A stretch of DNA of 64,000 nt. Source: CAZHEV01 sp964531335 [NCBI: uncultured bacterium]. Its GTDB lineage: Bacteria; Eisenbacteria; RBG-16-71-46; CAZHEV01. The DNA lies in the NCBI GenBank assembly GCA_964531335.1, contig CAZHEV010000005.1, positions 62,001 through 126,000 of the forward strand. Reading direction: 5' to 3'. The notes below the pieces were generated by a model, which did not search any database, had not been told where the DNA came from, and worked only from the letters and a program-made list of their open reading frames with translations. The first letter of the stretch is position 1. Every line of letters starts with the position of its first letter. This document shows positions 1 to 9,195 of this stretch, one piece after another. The position numbers and the translations under genes are program-made.

Positions 1-1229
1 CCGTGGTCCCGGGCGGCCTCTAGAATGAGCCTGCTGGTGACGCCGACCATTTTCCGCTCCCCGGCCGGATAGATGTCCGCGAGTAGAACGAGGTCCGCCT
101 GGTCGAAGCTCGCGCCGAAGGTGTGGTACAGCGCCTGCGTCCTGGTGTACCTGTGAGGCTGAAAGACAACCACCAGCCTGCGTCTCGGCCACACCGATCT
201 CGCCGCCCCCAGCACGGCCTGAACCTCGGTCGGATGATGGCCGTAATCATCGAGCACGGTTACCCCACCGCACTCGCCCACCACCTCGAACCTGCGGGAG
301 ACTCCGTCGAACTCCGACAGCGCGTCCGATATGAGGCCGAACGGAACGCCGACCTCGAGACCGACGCACACGGCCGCCAACGCGTTGTACACGTTATGCA
401 GACCCGGCATCGGCAGCTCGACGGCCCCCAATCTATCGCCGTTCGAGTAGCATACGAACTCCGTGGTCATTCCTTTGAAGACCACTTCCCTGGCGGTTAT
501 CTTCGCCTTCCGCTTTATCGCGTAAGTCAAAGTCCGTCTATCTATCCTGTGGACTATGGATGAGACATTCGCGTCGTCGAGACACATTACCGCCGCCCCG
601 AAGAAAGGAACCTTGTTGGCGAACCTCACGAACGAATCCTTGATCTCTTCAAGCCCGCCCTTGTAGTAGTCGACGTGCTCCAGGTCGATGTTGGTGGTGA
701 CCGCGATAGTCGGAATGAGATTGAGGAAGGACCCGTCGCTCTCATCCGCCTCGGCCACCATGAAGTTGCCCTGCCCGAGTATCACGTGGCTGCCGAAAGC
801 TCTGACCCTTCCGCCTACGACCACCGTGGGGTCGAAGCCACCTTTGGTCAGCGCCGCTCCGATCAAAGAGGTCGCCGTCGTCTTGCCGTGCGACCCGGAG
901 ACGGCTATCCCATAGGACATTCGCATAAGCTCGGCGAGCATCTCGGATCTTGGGATCACGTGCACGTTGAGTCGCCTCGCCTCCACCACCTCCGGGTTGT
1001 CCCAGCTCACGGCGGTCGAGACCACCACGACGTCGGCGCCCTTGACGTTGGCTGCGTCGTGTCCCTCGAACACCGAAGCGCCAAGCTCCTCGAGCCTGCC
1101 GGTGACCTCGCTGAGGGCGAGGTCCGACCCGCTCACCGTGTACCCCTTGTTGAGGAGCACCTCGGCGATTCCGTTCATCCCGGAGCCGCCGATTCCCACC
1201 ATATGAATCCGCCTGATCTTCCCGTACAC
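1..1229 (-). CDS. murC: UDP-N-acetylmuramate--L-alanine ligase MurC (3' end outside window)
   Basis: Cytoplasmic ligase that adds L-Ala to UDP-MurNAc, the first amino-acid step of peptidoglycan precursor synthesis. About 409 codons are visible; the C-terminus lies beyond position 1. The reading frame starts at a GTG at 1229 preceded by a GGGGGAG Shine-Dalgarno, and the N-terminus has the dinucleotide-fold motif HMVGIGGSGMNGIAEVLL. The Mur-ligase P-loop reads SGSHGKTTATSLI (near 870-910), followed by AEADESDGSFL, the usual MurC signature, and a HHPTEV element near 230. It begins 15 nt after murG ends, so it is co-transcribed with the dcw cluster. The murG-murC order is standard; murB, ftsQ, ftsA and ftsZ would be expected further left. 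Confidence 0.95.
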   Translation of the reverse strand, partial: MYGKIRRIHMVGIGGSGMNGIAEVLLNKGYTVSGSDLALSEVTGRLEELGASVFEGHDAANVKGADVVVVSTAVSWDNPEVVEARRLNVHVIPRSEMLAELMRMSYGIAVSGSHGKTTATSLIGAALTKGGFDPTVVVGGRVRAFGSHVILGQGNFMVAEADESDGSFLNLIPTIAVTTNIDLEHVDYYKGGLEEIKDSFVRFANKVPFFGAAVMCLDDANVSSIVHRIDRRTLTYAIKRKAKITAREVVFKGMTTEFVCYSNGDRLGAVELPMPGLHNVYNALAAVCVGLEVGVPFGLISDALSEFDGVSRRFEVVGECGGVTVLDDYGHHPTEVQAVLGAARSVWPRRRLVVVFQPHRYTRTQALYHTFGASFDQADLVLLADIYPAGERKMVGVTSRLILEAARDH

Positions 1230-1244
1230 GTTTCGCTCCCCCGG

Positions 1245-2372
1245 CTATGCCGGCTTCCTTTCCGACCCGGATCTCGCCGACGCCAGAGCCTCAATCGCGT
1301 CGGCTATTTCCTCCCTGGCCTCGTACCGCGACCATGACCTCGCCGCTACCGACATCTCCTTGAGCTTGGCCCTCGAACGGGACATGTCTCTTATCATTCC
1401 GGCCAGAGTCTTCCCTGAGAGCTTCTCCTCCGGAACCACGCGCGCGGCGCCTCTCTCTTCCATCGCTCTCGCGTTCGCGTCCTGGTGCCTGTGCGCCGCG
1501 TGCGGGTAGGGGACGAGCAGGGCCGGAACCCCCACCGCCGCCAGCTCCGATATTGTGGATGCGCCGGCTCTGCTCACCGCCAGGTCGGCGCAGTGGTAGA
1601 CGATCTCCATGTTCCAGACATACCCCCTCACCATGGCCCTCACACCGGCGGACCTCGCCCTGCTTCTGACTACCCCGTAGTCGCGCTTGCCGGTAAGCAA
1701 GACGAATTGAAGCGACCTGTCGCCTCTCAAGATCTCCAGGGCGTCCGCTATCGCCACGTTGAGTCCGTGGGCCCCCTGGCTCCCGCCCAGGACCGCCACC
1801 GTGAACGCGTCCGGTGAAAGTCGCAGCTTTCTCAATCCCGCCGCGCGGGAGCCTTTCAGCAAGGATGCCCGTATGGGATTGCCGCTCAGGACCAGGTGGT
1901 CCTTGCGGGGAAAGTACTTTCTCGACTCCGAGAAAGATATGTGCACCTGGTCCGCCCACCTGCTCAACAGACGGTTGGTCACTCCGGGGATGCAGTTCTG
2001 CTCCTGAATCACGATAGGTATCCCGAGCGTCCTGGCCGCCATCAGCACCGGCCCGCTCACGTAACCGCCGGTCCCGAGCACCACATGCGGCTTCCACTTC
2101 ATCAGACGGGAGGTCGCCTCCGTGAATCCGGCGAGCGCCGTGAACGCCGCCTTCGCCTGCGACCAACCTAAGCTGCGCGGTAGACCGCCGGCATGAATGG
2201 TGACAAGGGGGTACCGGCTCTTGGGAAGCAACCTGCTTTCGATACCCTTCTTTGTGCCGATGAAAAGCACCTCGCATGATTTTCTTCTCTTCGTAAGCTC
2301 ATCAGCGACCGCGAGGGCCGGGTAAAGGTGCCCGCCGGTTCCCCCGCCGGCCATCACAATCTTGTATTTCAC
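1245..2372 (-). CDS. murG: Lipid II synthase MurG (GT28 glycosyltransferase)
   Basis: Peripheral inner-membrane GT-B glycosyltransferase that transfers GlcNAc from UDP-GlcNAc to lipid I, giving lipid II. The 375-residue length is typical. The N-terminal glycine loop reads MAGGGTGGHLYPALAVA and the C-terminal donor-binding domain has VLGGSQGAHGLN and SRAGASTISELAAVG. It starts with GTG at 2372, whose GTGA overlaps the TGA stop of ftsW, which suggests translational coupling. It lies between ftsW and murC as in most dcw clusters. Confidence 0.97.
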   Translation of the reverse strand: MKYKIVMAGGGTGGHLYPALAVADELTKRRKSCEVLFIGTKKGIESRLLPKSRYPLVTIHAGGLPRSLGWSQAKAAFTALAGFTEATSRLMKWKPHVVLGTGGYVSGPVLMAARTLGIPIVIQEQNCIPGVTNRLLSRWADQVHISFSESRKYFPRKDHLVLSGNPIRASLLKGSRAAGLRKLRLSPDAFTVAVLGGSQGAHGLNVAIADALEILRGDRSLQFVLLTGKRDYGVVRSRARSAGVRAMVRGYVWNMEIVYHCADLAVSRAGASTISELAAVGVPALLVPYPHAAHRHQDANARAMEERGAARVVPEEKLSGKTLAGMIRDMSRSRAKLKEMSVAARSWSRYEAREEIADAIEALASARSGSERKPA

Positions 2373-3514
2373 GGCTTTGGCCGCCTCCCAACTCTGCGAA
2401 CCACATAGCGCTTCTCAACGGAGCTCACGGCGTTGAACCTGGAGATGTTGAGCAGGACGCCTACGCAGAATAGATTCGCCACCAGGGCCGATCCCCCGTA
2501 GCTGATGAATGGGAGAGGCAGCCCGGTGGTCGGAGCCAGTCCCGTGACCACCGCCACGTTGAGGACGGCGTTCATAGCTATTGAGCCGGTTACCCCGATG
2601 GCCAGGAGCCGCGCGAAAGGCTCCTCCGCCGCCAGAGCCGTCTTCAGTCCCCTCCACAAGAGCGCCGCCATCAGGCCGAGTACGGCCATGGCGCCTATGA
2701 AGCCCCACTGTTCGCCGAGCACCGAGAACACGAAGTCGGTGTGCGGATAGGGCAGATAGTCGAACTTCTGCAGGCTGCCCCCCCATCTGCCTGTGACTCC
2801 GCCCGAGCCCAGGGCCACAAGCGACTGCGACAGATGCCACCCGCTCTCCAGAGGATCCGCGTCGGTGGAACGCAGTGTCAGGATCCTCTGCAATTGGTAG
2901 TCCCGGAGGAAAGCGGAGCCGGCCACCGCGGCGACGCCGACCGTGGCCGCTATATGCTTGAGCTTGGCGCCGGCCGCGAATATGACGACCAACCCCGTGG
3001 CGAACAAGGCCACGGCGCATCCAAGCGAAGGCTCGAGCACCACCAGGCCCGCCATAAGACATACTACGAAGGCGGGAGGGGCGTAGCCGTTGACGAGATC
3101 CCTCACTCTCTCTCCCTTTCTGGAGAGGACCCATGCGAGATAGATCAACAGAAAGACCCTCGCAACCTCGCTCGGCTGAAAGAGCACCGGCCCTATTCTC
3201 AGCCACCTGTTAACCCCGTTCACCGTGACCCTGAAGGGCGACGGGATCAACACGGCCACCAGAAGGGCCACGCCGATCAAGGCGAGGATTGGAGACAGGC
3301 GCCCCCACCGGCTGTAGGGAAACGCCCAGGCGAACCCGAGAAAGAGCAATCCCACCGCGATGCGAGCGCAGTGACGGATGAGATAGGAGTAAGCCGATCC
3401 TCCGTCGGACATGGCCATGAACGAGCTGGCGGAAAACACGGCCGTCGCACCTATGCCCAGGAGCACAAGGGTAATGGTCAGGATCGCGCCGTCTCCCCAC
3501 CTGTCGAACGTCAT
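2369..3514 (-). CDS. ftsW: Septal SEDS glycosyltransferase FtsW
   Basis: Multi-pass SEDS-family membrane protein that polymerises lipid II at the septum together with the FtsI transpeptidase. The 381 residues contain about ten hydrophobic segments. Visible SEDS signatures are FQPSEVARVFLLIYLAW, YLPYPHTDFVFSVLGEQWG (the HTDF region holds the conserved aspartate of the family) and TTGLPLPFISYGGSALVAN near the C-terminus. One oddity is that the usual Q/E-P-D-x-G motif reads EPSLG, with Asp replaced by Ser; this segment also varies in Bacteroidetes. ATG start at 3514, 3 nt after murD. RodA is the alternative, but the position within the dcw cluster favours FtsW. Confidence 0.93.
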   Translation of the reverse strand: MTFDRWGDGAILTITLVLLGIGATAVFSASSFMAMSDGGSAYSYLIRHCARIAVGLLFLGFAWAFPYSRWGRLSPILALIGVALLVAVLIPSPFRVTVNGVNRWLRIGPVLFQPSEVARVFLLIYLAWVLSRKGERVRDLVNGYAPPAFVVCLMAGLVVLEPSLGCAVALFATGLVVIFAAGAKLKHIAATVGVAAVAGSAFLRDYQLQRILTLRSTDADPLESGWHLSQSLVALGSGGVTGRWGGSLQKFDYLPYPHTDFVFSVLGEQWGFIGAMAVLGLMAALLWRGLKTALAAEEPFARLLAIGVTGSIAMNAVLNVAVVTGLAPTTGLPLPFISYGGSALVANLFCVGVLLNISRFNAVSSVEKRYVVRRVGRRPKP

Positions 3515-3517
3515 CTC

Positions 3518-4993
3518 TCAGCACACCTTTCGCGTGCGAGCCAATGCGGACACTATCTCCTTGAACTTCCTGCCTCTGTCCTCGAAATCCTCGAACATGT
3601 CGAAGCTCGCGCACCCCGGCGACATGAGGACCCAGTCGCCCTCCTCGGCCGACTCCCAGGCCCGCTCTACGGCCTCTTCGAGTGACGAAACGAGCGCGGC
3701 TTCTGCCTGCGGCCAGGCGTCACGCATGCGCCCGGCGGCCTCTCCGATCAGAAAGACTCTCTTCGTCCTGTCGGCCACGAGGGGTGCGAGCTCCTGGAAC
3801 GACATGTCCTTGTCCCGACCGCCGGCTATGAGGAGCACTCTGCCGGGCGAGGCAAGCAGGGCCTGTCGAAGCGAATCGGGGTTCGTCGCCTTCGAGTCGT
3901 TCACGAACGTAACTCCGCCTATCACGGCGGCGGTCTCCATCCGGTGCTCCAACCCCTTGAAGCCCCTGAGCCCGGCGGATACAGCCTCGGCGGGCACGCC
4001 CATGGTCACCGCGGCGGCGGCCGCGGCCATCGCGTTTGCCAGGTTGTGCGGTCCCTGGACCGCCAGTCCGCCGGCCGGGAACAAGCGGCTCCGCCCCCCT
4101 TTCCAGCGGCAAACGACCTGGCCGCCATCCAGGAACACACCGCTTTCAACGGGCCTTCGCAGACTGAAGGCCATGCGATTCTCGGCCGGCGTGGACCGCA
4201 ACGCCGCCTCCAGCTCCGGCTGATCGCCGTTGACGACGGCTATGTCCTCGCGCCTTTGATTGGCGAATATTCTCAGTTTCATATCGCGATAGGCCGCCAT
4301 GTCCCCGTGACGGTCCATGTGATCCAGGGTGACGTTGAGAAGCACCGCGACGTGCGGCCTGAACTCCGGCGTCCTCTCAAGCTGGAAGCTGCTCACCTCG
4401 ACCGCGAGCACGCCGCTCGTGGGCACGCTCTCGGCGACCTCTGAAAGCGGCCTGCCGACGTTTCCGGCCACCGCCACCTCCGTGCCCGAGGCCCTGAATA
4501 TCTCGCCTATCATCTCGACGCACGTGCTCTTGCCGTTTGTGCCCGTCACGGCCACGATCGGGGCGACCGCAACGTGAAACGCCGCCTCGATCTCGCTTAT
4601 GACGGGCGTTCCTCTCCGGACCGCCGACTCCAGAACGGGGAGGCCCGGCGGCACTCCAGGGCTCACAACGACCAGGTCGATATCATCCAGTAGGCTCTCG
4701 CCCTGCCGCCCCAGGACTATCTCGACGCCCGCACCTCTCAGGCCGTCCAGAGATCGTGAGAACTCATCGCCGCCCTCGGAGTCGCTCCCCACCACGGAGC
4801 ACCCGTGCCTGCGGAGAAGGCGGCACGCGGCCTTGCCGCTCCTGGCGAGCCCGATGACAAGAACCGATGAACCTTCGTACCACGGAGGTCTCAACTCAGG
4901 TGTCCTCGCTGTCTGTCTCCGGTCCCCAGGCCTTTCTCGTCCCTTGTCCGGCGCGGGGGCCATCGCCGGGAGACCGGACTCTCCTTCGGTCAC
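3518..4993 (-). CDS. murD: UDP-N-acetylmuramoylalanine--D-glutamate ligase MurD
   Basis: Cytoplasmic Mur ligase that adds D-Glu to UDP-MurNAc-L-Ala. The N-terminal Rossmann segment reads VLVIGLARSGKAACRLL, the ATP P-loop is TGTNGKSTCVEMI, and the C-terminal domain has NDSKATNPDS, a MurD hallmark. The protein is 491 residues, about 40 longer than usual, because of a Pro/Arg-rich N-terminal tail before the Rossmann fold if the GTG at 4993 is used. That GTG overlaps the mraY stop as GTGA. A later internal start would remove the tail; the coupling argues for 4993 but does not prove it. Confidence 0.95.
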   Translation of the reverse strand: MTEGESGLPAMAPAPDKGRERPGDRRQTARTPELRPPWYEGSSVLVIGLARSGKAACRLLRRHGCSVVGSDSEGGDEFSRSLDGLRGAGVEIVLGRQGESLLDDIDLVVVSPGVPPGLPVLESAVRRGTPVISEIEAAFHVAVAPIVAVTGTNGKSTCVEMIGEIFRASGTEVAVAGNVGRPLSEVAESVPTSGVLAVEVSSFQLERTPEFRPHVAVLLNVTLDHMDRHGDMAAYRDMKLRIFANQRREDIAVVNGDQPELEAALRSTPAENRMAFSLRRPVESGVFLDGGQVVCRWKGGRSRLFPAGGLAVQGPHNLANAMAAAAAAVTMGVPAEAVSAGLRGFKGLEHRMETAAVIGGVTFVNDSKATNPDSLRQALLASPGRVLLIAGGRDKDMSFQELAPLVADRTKRVFLIGEAAGRMRDAWPQAEAALVSSLEEAVERAWESAEEGDWVLMSPGCASFDMFEDFEDRGRKFKEIVSALARTRKVC

Positions 4994-6084
4994 TGGAGCT
5001 TGAGCGTGCTGAGCGAAAGCAGGCCCAGCAGCGCCGCCACTATCCAGAACCTCACCACGACCTTGGACTCGGGCCAGCCGATCAGCTCGAAGTGGTGGTG
5101 TACCGGCGCCATCTTGAAGATTCTCTTGCGCCTCGTCCTATAAGAGATCACTTGGATTATCACCGATAGCGCTTCCGCCACGAAGATTCCGCAAACCACA
5201 ACCAGCAGAAACTCTCTCTTTATCAGAACGGCTATGGTTCCGAGCGTCCCTCCCAGAGCGAGCGCTCCGGTGTCGCCCATGAATATCTGCGCAGGATGAC
5301 AGTTGAACCACAGAAACCCCAGAGAGGCCCCTACGATGGCGGAGCAGTAAACGGCCAGCTCCCCGCTCCCGGCCATGTAGGGAATGTTCAGGTACTCGCT
5401 GAACTCGACATGCCCCGAAATGTAGGCGAGGCCCGCGAAGGCGAAAGCGGCGATGGCGACCATTCCCGCTACCAGGCCGTCGAGCCCGTCCGAGAGGTTC
5501 ACCGCGTTGGAGGCGCCGGTCACCACGATCGCCACGAACGGCACGTACAGGAACCCGTACCTGAAGTCAAGAAAGGTGTCCTTCAAGAACGGTATGTTCG
5601 TCTCCGTTCGGCTCAGGGCTCCTTCCGGGGGCAGGTAGTAGAGAACCAGGCCGATTCCTATGCCCAGCAGGAACTGGGAGATCAACTTGTAGCGGCCGCG
5701 AAGTCCATTGGGCAGCTTCCTCATCACGAGCAGGTAGTCGTCCAAAAACCCAATCGCCGCCAGCCAAACGGTCGCGAAGAGCACGAGCAGGATATAGCGG
5801 TTGGTCAGGTTTCCCCAGAGCAAGGTCGGAATGATCACCGCGGCGACTATTATCAATCCACCCATGGTAGGCGTGCCCGCCTTGTCCAGATGAGTCTTCG
5901 GCCCGTCCGCTCTTATCACCTGCTTGACCTTGAACTCGGAAAGCCTCCTTATCACATAAGGCCCCAGCAGAAAGCTCAACGCCAGCGCGGTGGCCGCGGC
6001 GTACGCGGAGCGAAACGTTATGTACTGGAAGACGTTGAAGACTATGAAGTGCTCGTGGAGAGGATATAGGAGGTGGTAGAACAT
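4990..6084 (-). CDS. mraY: Phospho-N-acetylmuramoyl-pentapeptide transferase MraY
   Basis: Integral-membrane enzyme that transfers phospho-MurNAc-pentapeptide from UDP to undecaprenyl phosphate, making lipid I. Signatures seen are AIGFLDDYLLVM (Mg-binding Asp pair), NAVNLSDGLDGLVAG, IFMGDTGALALGG and the PVHHHFELIGWPESKVV histidine motif. The start chosen is ATG 6084, preceded by GGAAGGG, which gives 364 residues, the usual size; an upstream in-frame start at 6132 would add a polar 16-residue tail unlike the family. The 128 bases between murF and this start show no clear signal. Confidence 0.97.
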   Translation of the reverse strand: MFYHLLYPLHEHFIVFNVFQYITFRSAYAAATALALSFLLGPYVIRRLSEFKVKQVIRADGPKTHLDKAGTPTMGGLIIVAAVIIPTLLWGNLTNRYILLVLFATVWLAAIGFLDDYLLVMRKLPNGLRGRYKLISQFLLGIGIGLVLYYLPPEGALSRTETNIPFLKDTFLDFRYGFLYVPFVAIVVTGASNAVNLSDGLDGLVAGMVAIAAFAFAGLAYISGHVEFSEYLNIPYMAGSGELAVYCSAIVGASLGFLWFNCHPAQIFMGDTGALALGGTLGTIAVLIKREFLLVVVCGIFVAEALSVIIQVISYRTRRKRIFKMAPVHHHFELIGWPESKVVVRFWIVAALLGLLSLSTLKLQ

Positions 6085-6212
6085 CTTCCCTTCCTGAGTT
6101 TCCGCCGTCGCCCCGCCCAAACGCCGAGGCATCAGGCAATGAGCCGTGTCACAGCTTCGCAGGCGCCAACAGTGTTCATATCTACAGGGAGGCGGCGGCC
6201 CCGTGATCGCCG

Positions 6213-7646
6213 TCAGGCTCCCTTCGACAGCCGCTCCTCGATCGCCGCGGCGACCTCATCCATTCCCATCGCCCTGGACGCTTTTATCAGGACGACGTCT
6301 CCCCCGCCGAGCCGGCTCAGCAGCTCCGCGACGAGCGCGGGCTTATCCTCAAAGGCCGATGCCTTTCCCGGATCCAGGCCCGCCTCGACGGCTCCGGCGA
6401 TTACATCCCGCGCCCACCGCCCCAGAACGAGCAGGCGGTCGGCGCTGCGCGCCCTCGCTCCGAGCTCCCTGTGCAGGCGCGCGCTGTCAGGCCCGAGCTC
6501 GAGCATATCCCCGAGGACGGCGATGCGCCGGCCCCGAGCGGGGAAATCCTCGAGGGCGCCCAACGCGGCCGCCGCCGACGCGGGGTTCGAGTTGTAACTG
6601 TCATTCAGCACGACTACTCCTCCGGCCCGAAGAACCTGGAGCCTCAGCGAGGGAGGCGTGAATCCTGAGAGCCTTTCGCGCACGTCGCCGAAGGGCACGC
6701 CCATTTCCATTGACACGGCGACGGCGAGCAGGGCGTTGTATACGCTGTGTCTCCCCAGGGCGGGTATCGTCGCCTCGCCCAATCCCTCGATCCCGAACTC
6801 CATTCCCTCGGAACCGATCGACCTGCAAGACGCAGCCCTCACGTCGCAGTCCGCCCCGAAGCCGCACCTTACTATCCGGACGTCCTGTCTGGACACGGCG
6901 CCGATCGCGGACATGAGTATTTCGTCGTCTCCGTTGACTATCAGCGTCCCTCCCCCCGCCAGCTCTGAGAGGAGCTCCGACTTAGCCGCGGCCACCTTCT
7001 CGACCGTTCCCATCTCCTCCAGGTGGGTCGGGCCGACGTTGGTGATGACGCCGAGCTGCGGCCGTGCGATACGAGCGAGCATCGCTATCTCGCCCGCCGT
7101 GCTTGCGCCCATTTCTATCACGGCGGCTTCATGCTCGGCGCGCAGCGAGAGGAGAGTGAGCGGGACTCCGAGGTAGTTGTTCAGGTTACCCCGGGTCCCA
7201 CTCACTTGGCGCGTACCAGCGAGGACGTGCGCCACGAGATCCTTGGTCGTAGTCTTTCCGTTGCTCCCGGTCACGGCGATCACGCTGCAATCCAGGACGC
7301 CCCTGTAGTGGGCGGCGAGGCCTTGCAGGGCCGCCACTGTATCCGTCACGGAGATAGTCGGCCCCGCGGTCTCATTCCTCCCGAAACCATGCCTGACCAC
7401 GGCGCAGACCGCCCCCGCCTCGAAGGCGGCGCCCACGAAGTCGTGACCGTCGAATCGAGGGCCTTCTATTGCGAAGAAGATCTCTCCTTCCCGGATGCTC
7501 CGCGAGTCGATGGAGGCGCCCGCCGGCCGGATCGAGCGGGCGCTCGAGTCTTCGAGCTCTCCACCCATGGCCGAGGCCGCCTCCTCGAGCGTGAGCTCCA
7601 GTAGAGGGGGGCGGCCGTCAGTCCCGCTCTGACGGCCCGCGGCCAT
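6213..7646 (-). CDS. murF: UDP-MurNAc-tripeptide--D-Ala-D-Ala ligase MurF
   Basis: Cytoplasmic ligase that adds the D-Ala-D-Ala dipeptide to complete the UDP-MurNAc-pentapeptide. The P-loop is VTGSNGKTTTKDLVAHVL, the central domain has IEMGASTAGEIAML, and the C-terminal domain has VLNDSYNSNPASAAAAL. ATG 7646 gives 477 residues and overlaps the 3' end of murE by 29 nt. An in-frame start at 7730 exists but lies deeper in murE and adds residues absent from the family. No strong Shine-Dalgarno precedes 7646, so the start is less certain than the identity. Confidence 0.95.
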   Translation of the reverse strand: MAAGRQSGTDGRPPLLELTLEEAASAMGGELEDSSARSIRPAGASIDSRSIREGEIFFAIEGPRFDGHDFVGAAFEAGAVCAVVRHGFGRNETAGPTISVTDTVAALQGLAAHYRGVLDCSVIAVTGSNGKTTTKDLVAHVLAGTRQVSGTRGNLNNYLGVPLTLLSLRAEHEAAVIEMGASTAGEIAMLARIARPQLGVITNVGPTHLEEMGTVEKVAAAKSELLSELAGGGTLIVNGDDEILMSAIGAVSRQDVRIVRCGFGADCDVRAASCRSIGSEGMEFGIEGLGEATIPALGRHSVYNALLAVAVSMEMGVPFGDVRERLSGFTPPSLRLQVLRAGGVVVLNDSYNSNPASAAAALGALEDFPARGRRIAVLGDMLELGPDSARLHRELGARARSADRLLVLGRWARDVIAGAVEAGLDPGKASAFEDKPALVAELLSRLGGGDVVLIKASRAMGMDEVAAAIEERLSKGA

Positions 7647-9153
7647 GGCCCATGCGGGCGAGTACGCCCTCTGCGACGAGTCTGTCGTCAAAGTGAATCC
7701 GCCTGTCGCCGATAAGTTGGTAATCCTCATGCCCCTTGCCGGCTATCAGTACCGTGTCGCCCTCGCCGGCGAAGCGCAGCGCCTTCTCGATCGCCTGCTC
7801 CCTGTCGGGGCACACTTCGTAAGCCGCCGAGCCGGCCTCGGAGTAGCCTTCGATTATTTGGCCTATTATGCGCATAGGGTCTTCGGACCTGGGATTGTCG
7901 GATGTGACAACGCCGTAATCCGCGCCGTTTGCGACCACCAGACCCATGATGCGCCTTTTGCCCTGGTCTCTGTCTCCGCCGCATCCGAAGACGCATATCA
8001 ACTTCCCGGGGGTGATGGAACGCAATGCTGCCAGGACGCTCGATAGCGCGTCGGGGGTGTGGGCATAGTCCACTATGACTCGAAAGCCCTGGCCGCACTC
8101 TACGCGCTCCATCCTCCCCGGTACTCTCACAACCGACTCAACACCCAACGCCAAGGCCTCGTCGTCGCACCCAAGGACGAGTCCCGCGGAGCAAGCGGCC
8201 AAGGCGTTGTGCACGTTGAAGACTCCGGGCAACTTCACTCTCACCTCGAATGACCGGTTCATCCAATCGACCTTGAAGGCCGATCCTTCCGCGTCGCTGC
8301 GAACCGACGTGGCCCTGACGTCCGCCCTCTCTCCCAGGCCGTAGGTCAACCTGTGAGCGAAGGTCGCCCCGGCGAAGTGCTCCCAGCTCGGATCGTCCGC
8401 ATTCAATATGGCCCAGCGGGGCGACCCCCCCTCCCACGGCCCGCCGGGGAGAAAGAGCCTCTTCTTTGCCTCGCGATAGGCCTCGAGCGTTCCGTGGAAG
8501 TCGAGATGATCCCTGGAGAGGTTGGTGAAGATCGCCGCCTCGAAGAATGTCCCGGCCGCCCGCCTCAGGTGCAGGGCGTGTGACGAGATCTCGGCGGCGA
8601 CGCAATCCACGCCGTCGTCCGCCATGGACCTCAGCAGCCTCTGGAAGACAGGGGCCTCCGGCGTGGTGTGCATCCCGCTCTCCGCGAAGGCGGACGAGCT
8701 GTAGCCGAGAGTGCCCACCACGCCGGTCTCCAGGCCCCAGCGCTCGCATATCGCCCTGATCATGTAGGAAGTCGTGGTTTTTCCGTTGGTGCCGGTAATG
8801 GCAATCACCTTCAGCTCTCTGGAAGGATGGTCGTAGAAGGCCGCGGATACTCGAGCCATCGCCTCCCTCGAATCCTTCACCAGAACCAGCGGGCAATCCC
8901 CTGTCTCCACCCGCCTTTCGGCAACCACCGCGGAGGCGCCGGCGGCCACCGCCGCGGGCACGTAATCATGTCCGTCGACTTGAAGCCCCCTGAGGCAGAA
9001 GAACAGATCCCCGGCCCTGACCTCCCGGGAGTCGAAGGCAATGCCCTTCACCTCGATCGAGTCCTCCCCTGTCACCGAGACGTCGGGCAACGCCTCAAGA
9101 AGGTCGCCGAGAGACCGTCCGTCGAATTCCAATTGATTCTCCGCCGCAAGCAT
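7618..9153 (-). CDS. murE: UDP-MurNAc-L-Ala-D-Glu--meso-diaminopimelate ligase MurE
   Basis: Mur ligase that adds the third residue of the stem peptide. The P-loop is ITGTNGKTTTSYMI and the catalytic domain has LSRDHLDFHGTLEAYREAK. The specificity motif in the C-terminal domain reads VVTSDNPRSEDP; DNPR is the form that selects meso-diaminopimelate, whereas lysine enzymes have other residues there. This is the evidence for meso-DAP peptidoglycan in this organism. ATG at 9153, 511 residues, 42 nt after ftsI. Confidence 0.96.
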   Translation of the reverse strand: MLAAENQLEFDGRSLGDLLEALPDVSVTGEDSIEVKGIAFDSREVRAGDLFFCLRGLQVDGHDYVPAAVAAGASAVVAERRVETGDCPLVLVKDSREAMARVSAAFYDHPSRELKVIAITGTNGKTTTSYMIRAICERWGLETGVVGTLGYSSSAFAESGMHTTPEAPVFQRLLRSMADDGVDCVAAEISSHALHLRRAAGTFFEAAIFTNLSRDHLDFHGTLEAYREAKKRLFLPGGPWEGGSPRWAILNADDPSWEHFAGATFAHRLTYGLGERADVRATSVRSDAEGSAFKVDWMNRSFEVRVKLPGVFNVHNALAACSAGLVLGCDDEALALGVESVVRVPGRMERVECGQGFRVIVDYAHTPDALSSVLAALRSITPGKLICVFGCGGDRDQGKRRIMGLVVANGADYGVVTSDNPRSEDPMRIIGQIIEGYSEAGSAAYEVCPDREQAIEKALRFAGEGDTVLIAGKGHEDYQLIGDRRIHFDDRLVAEGVLARMGHGRGPSERD

Positions 9154-9195
9154 TCCCAGTCGTCTACGCCTCTCGCGATCCGCGCCGAACTACAC

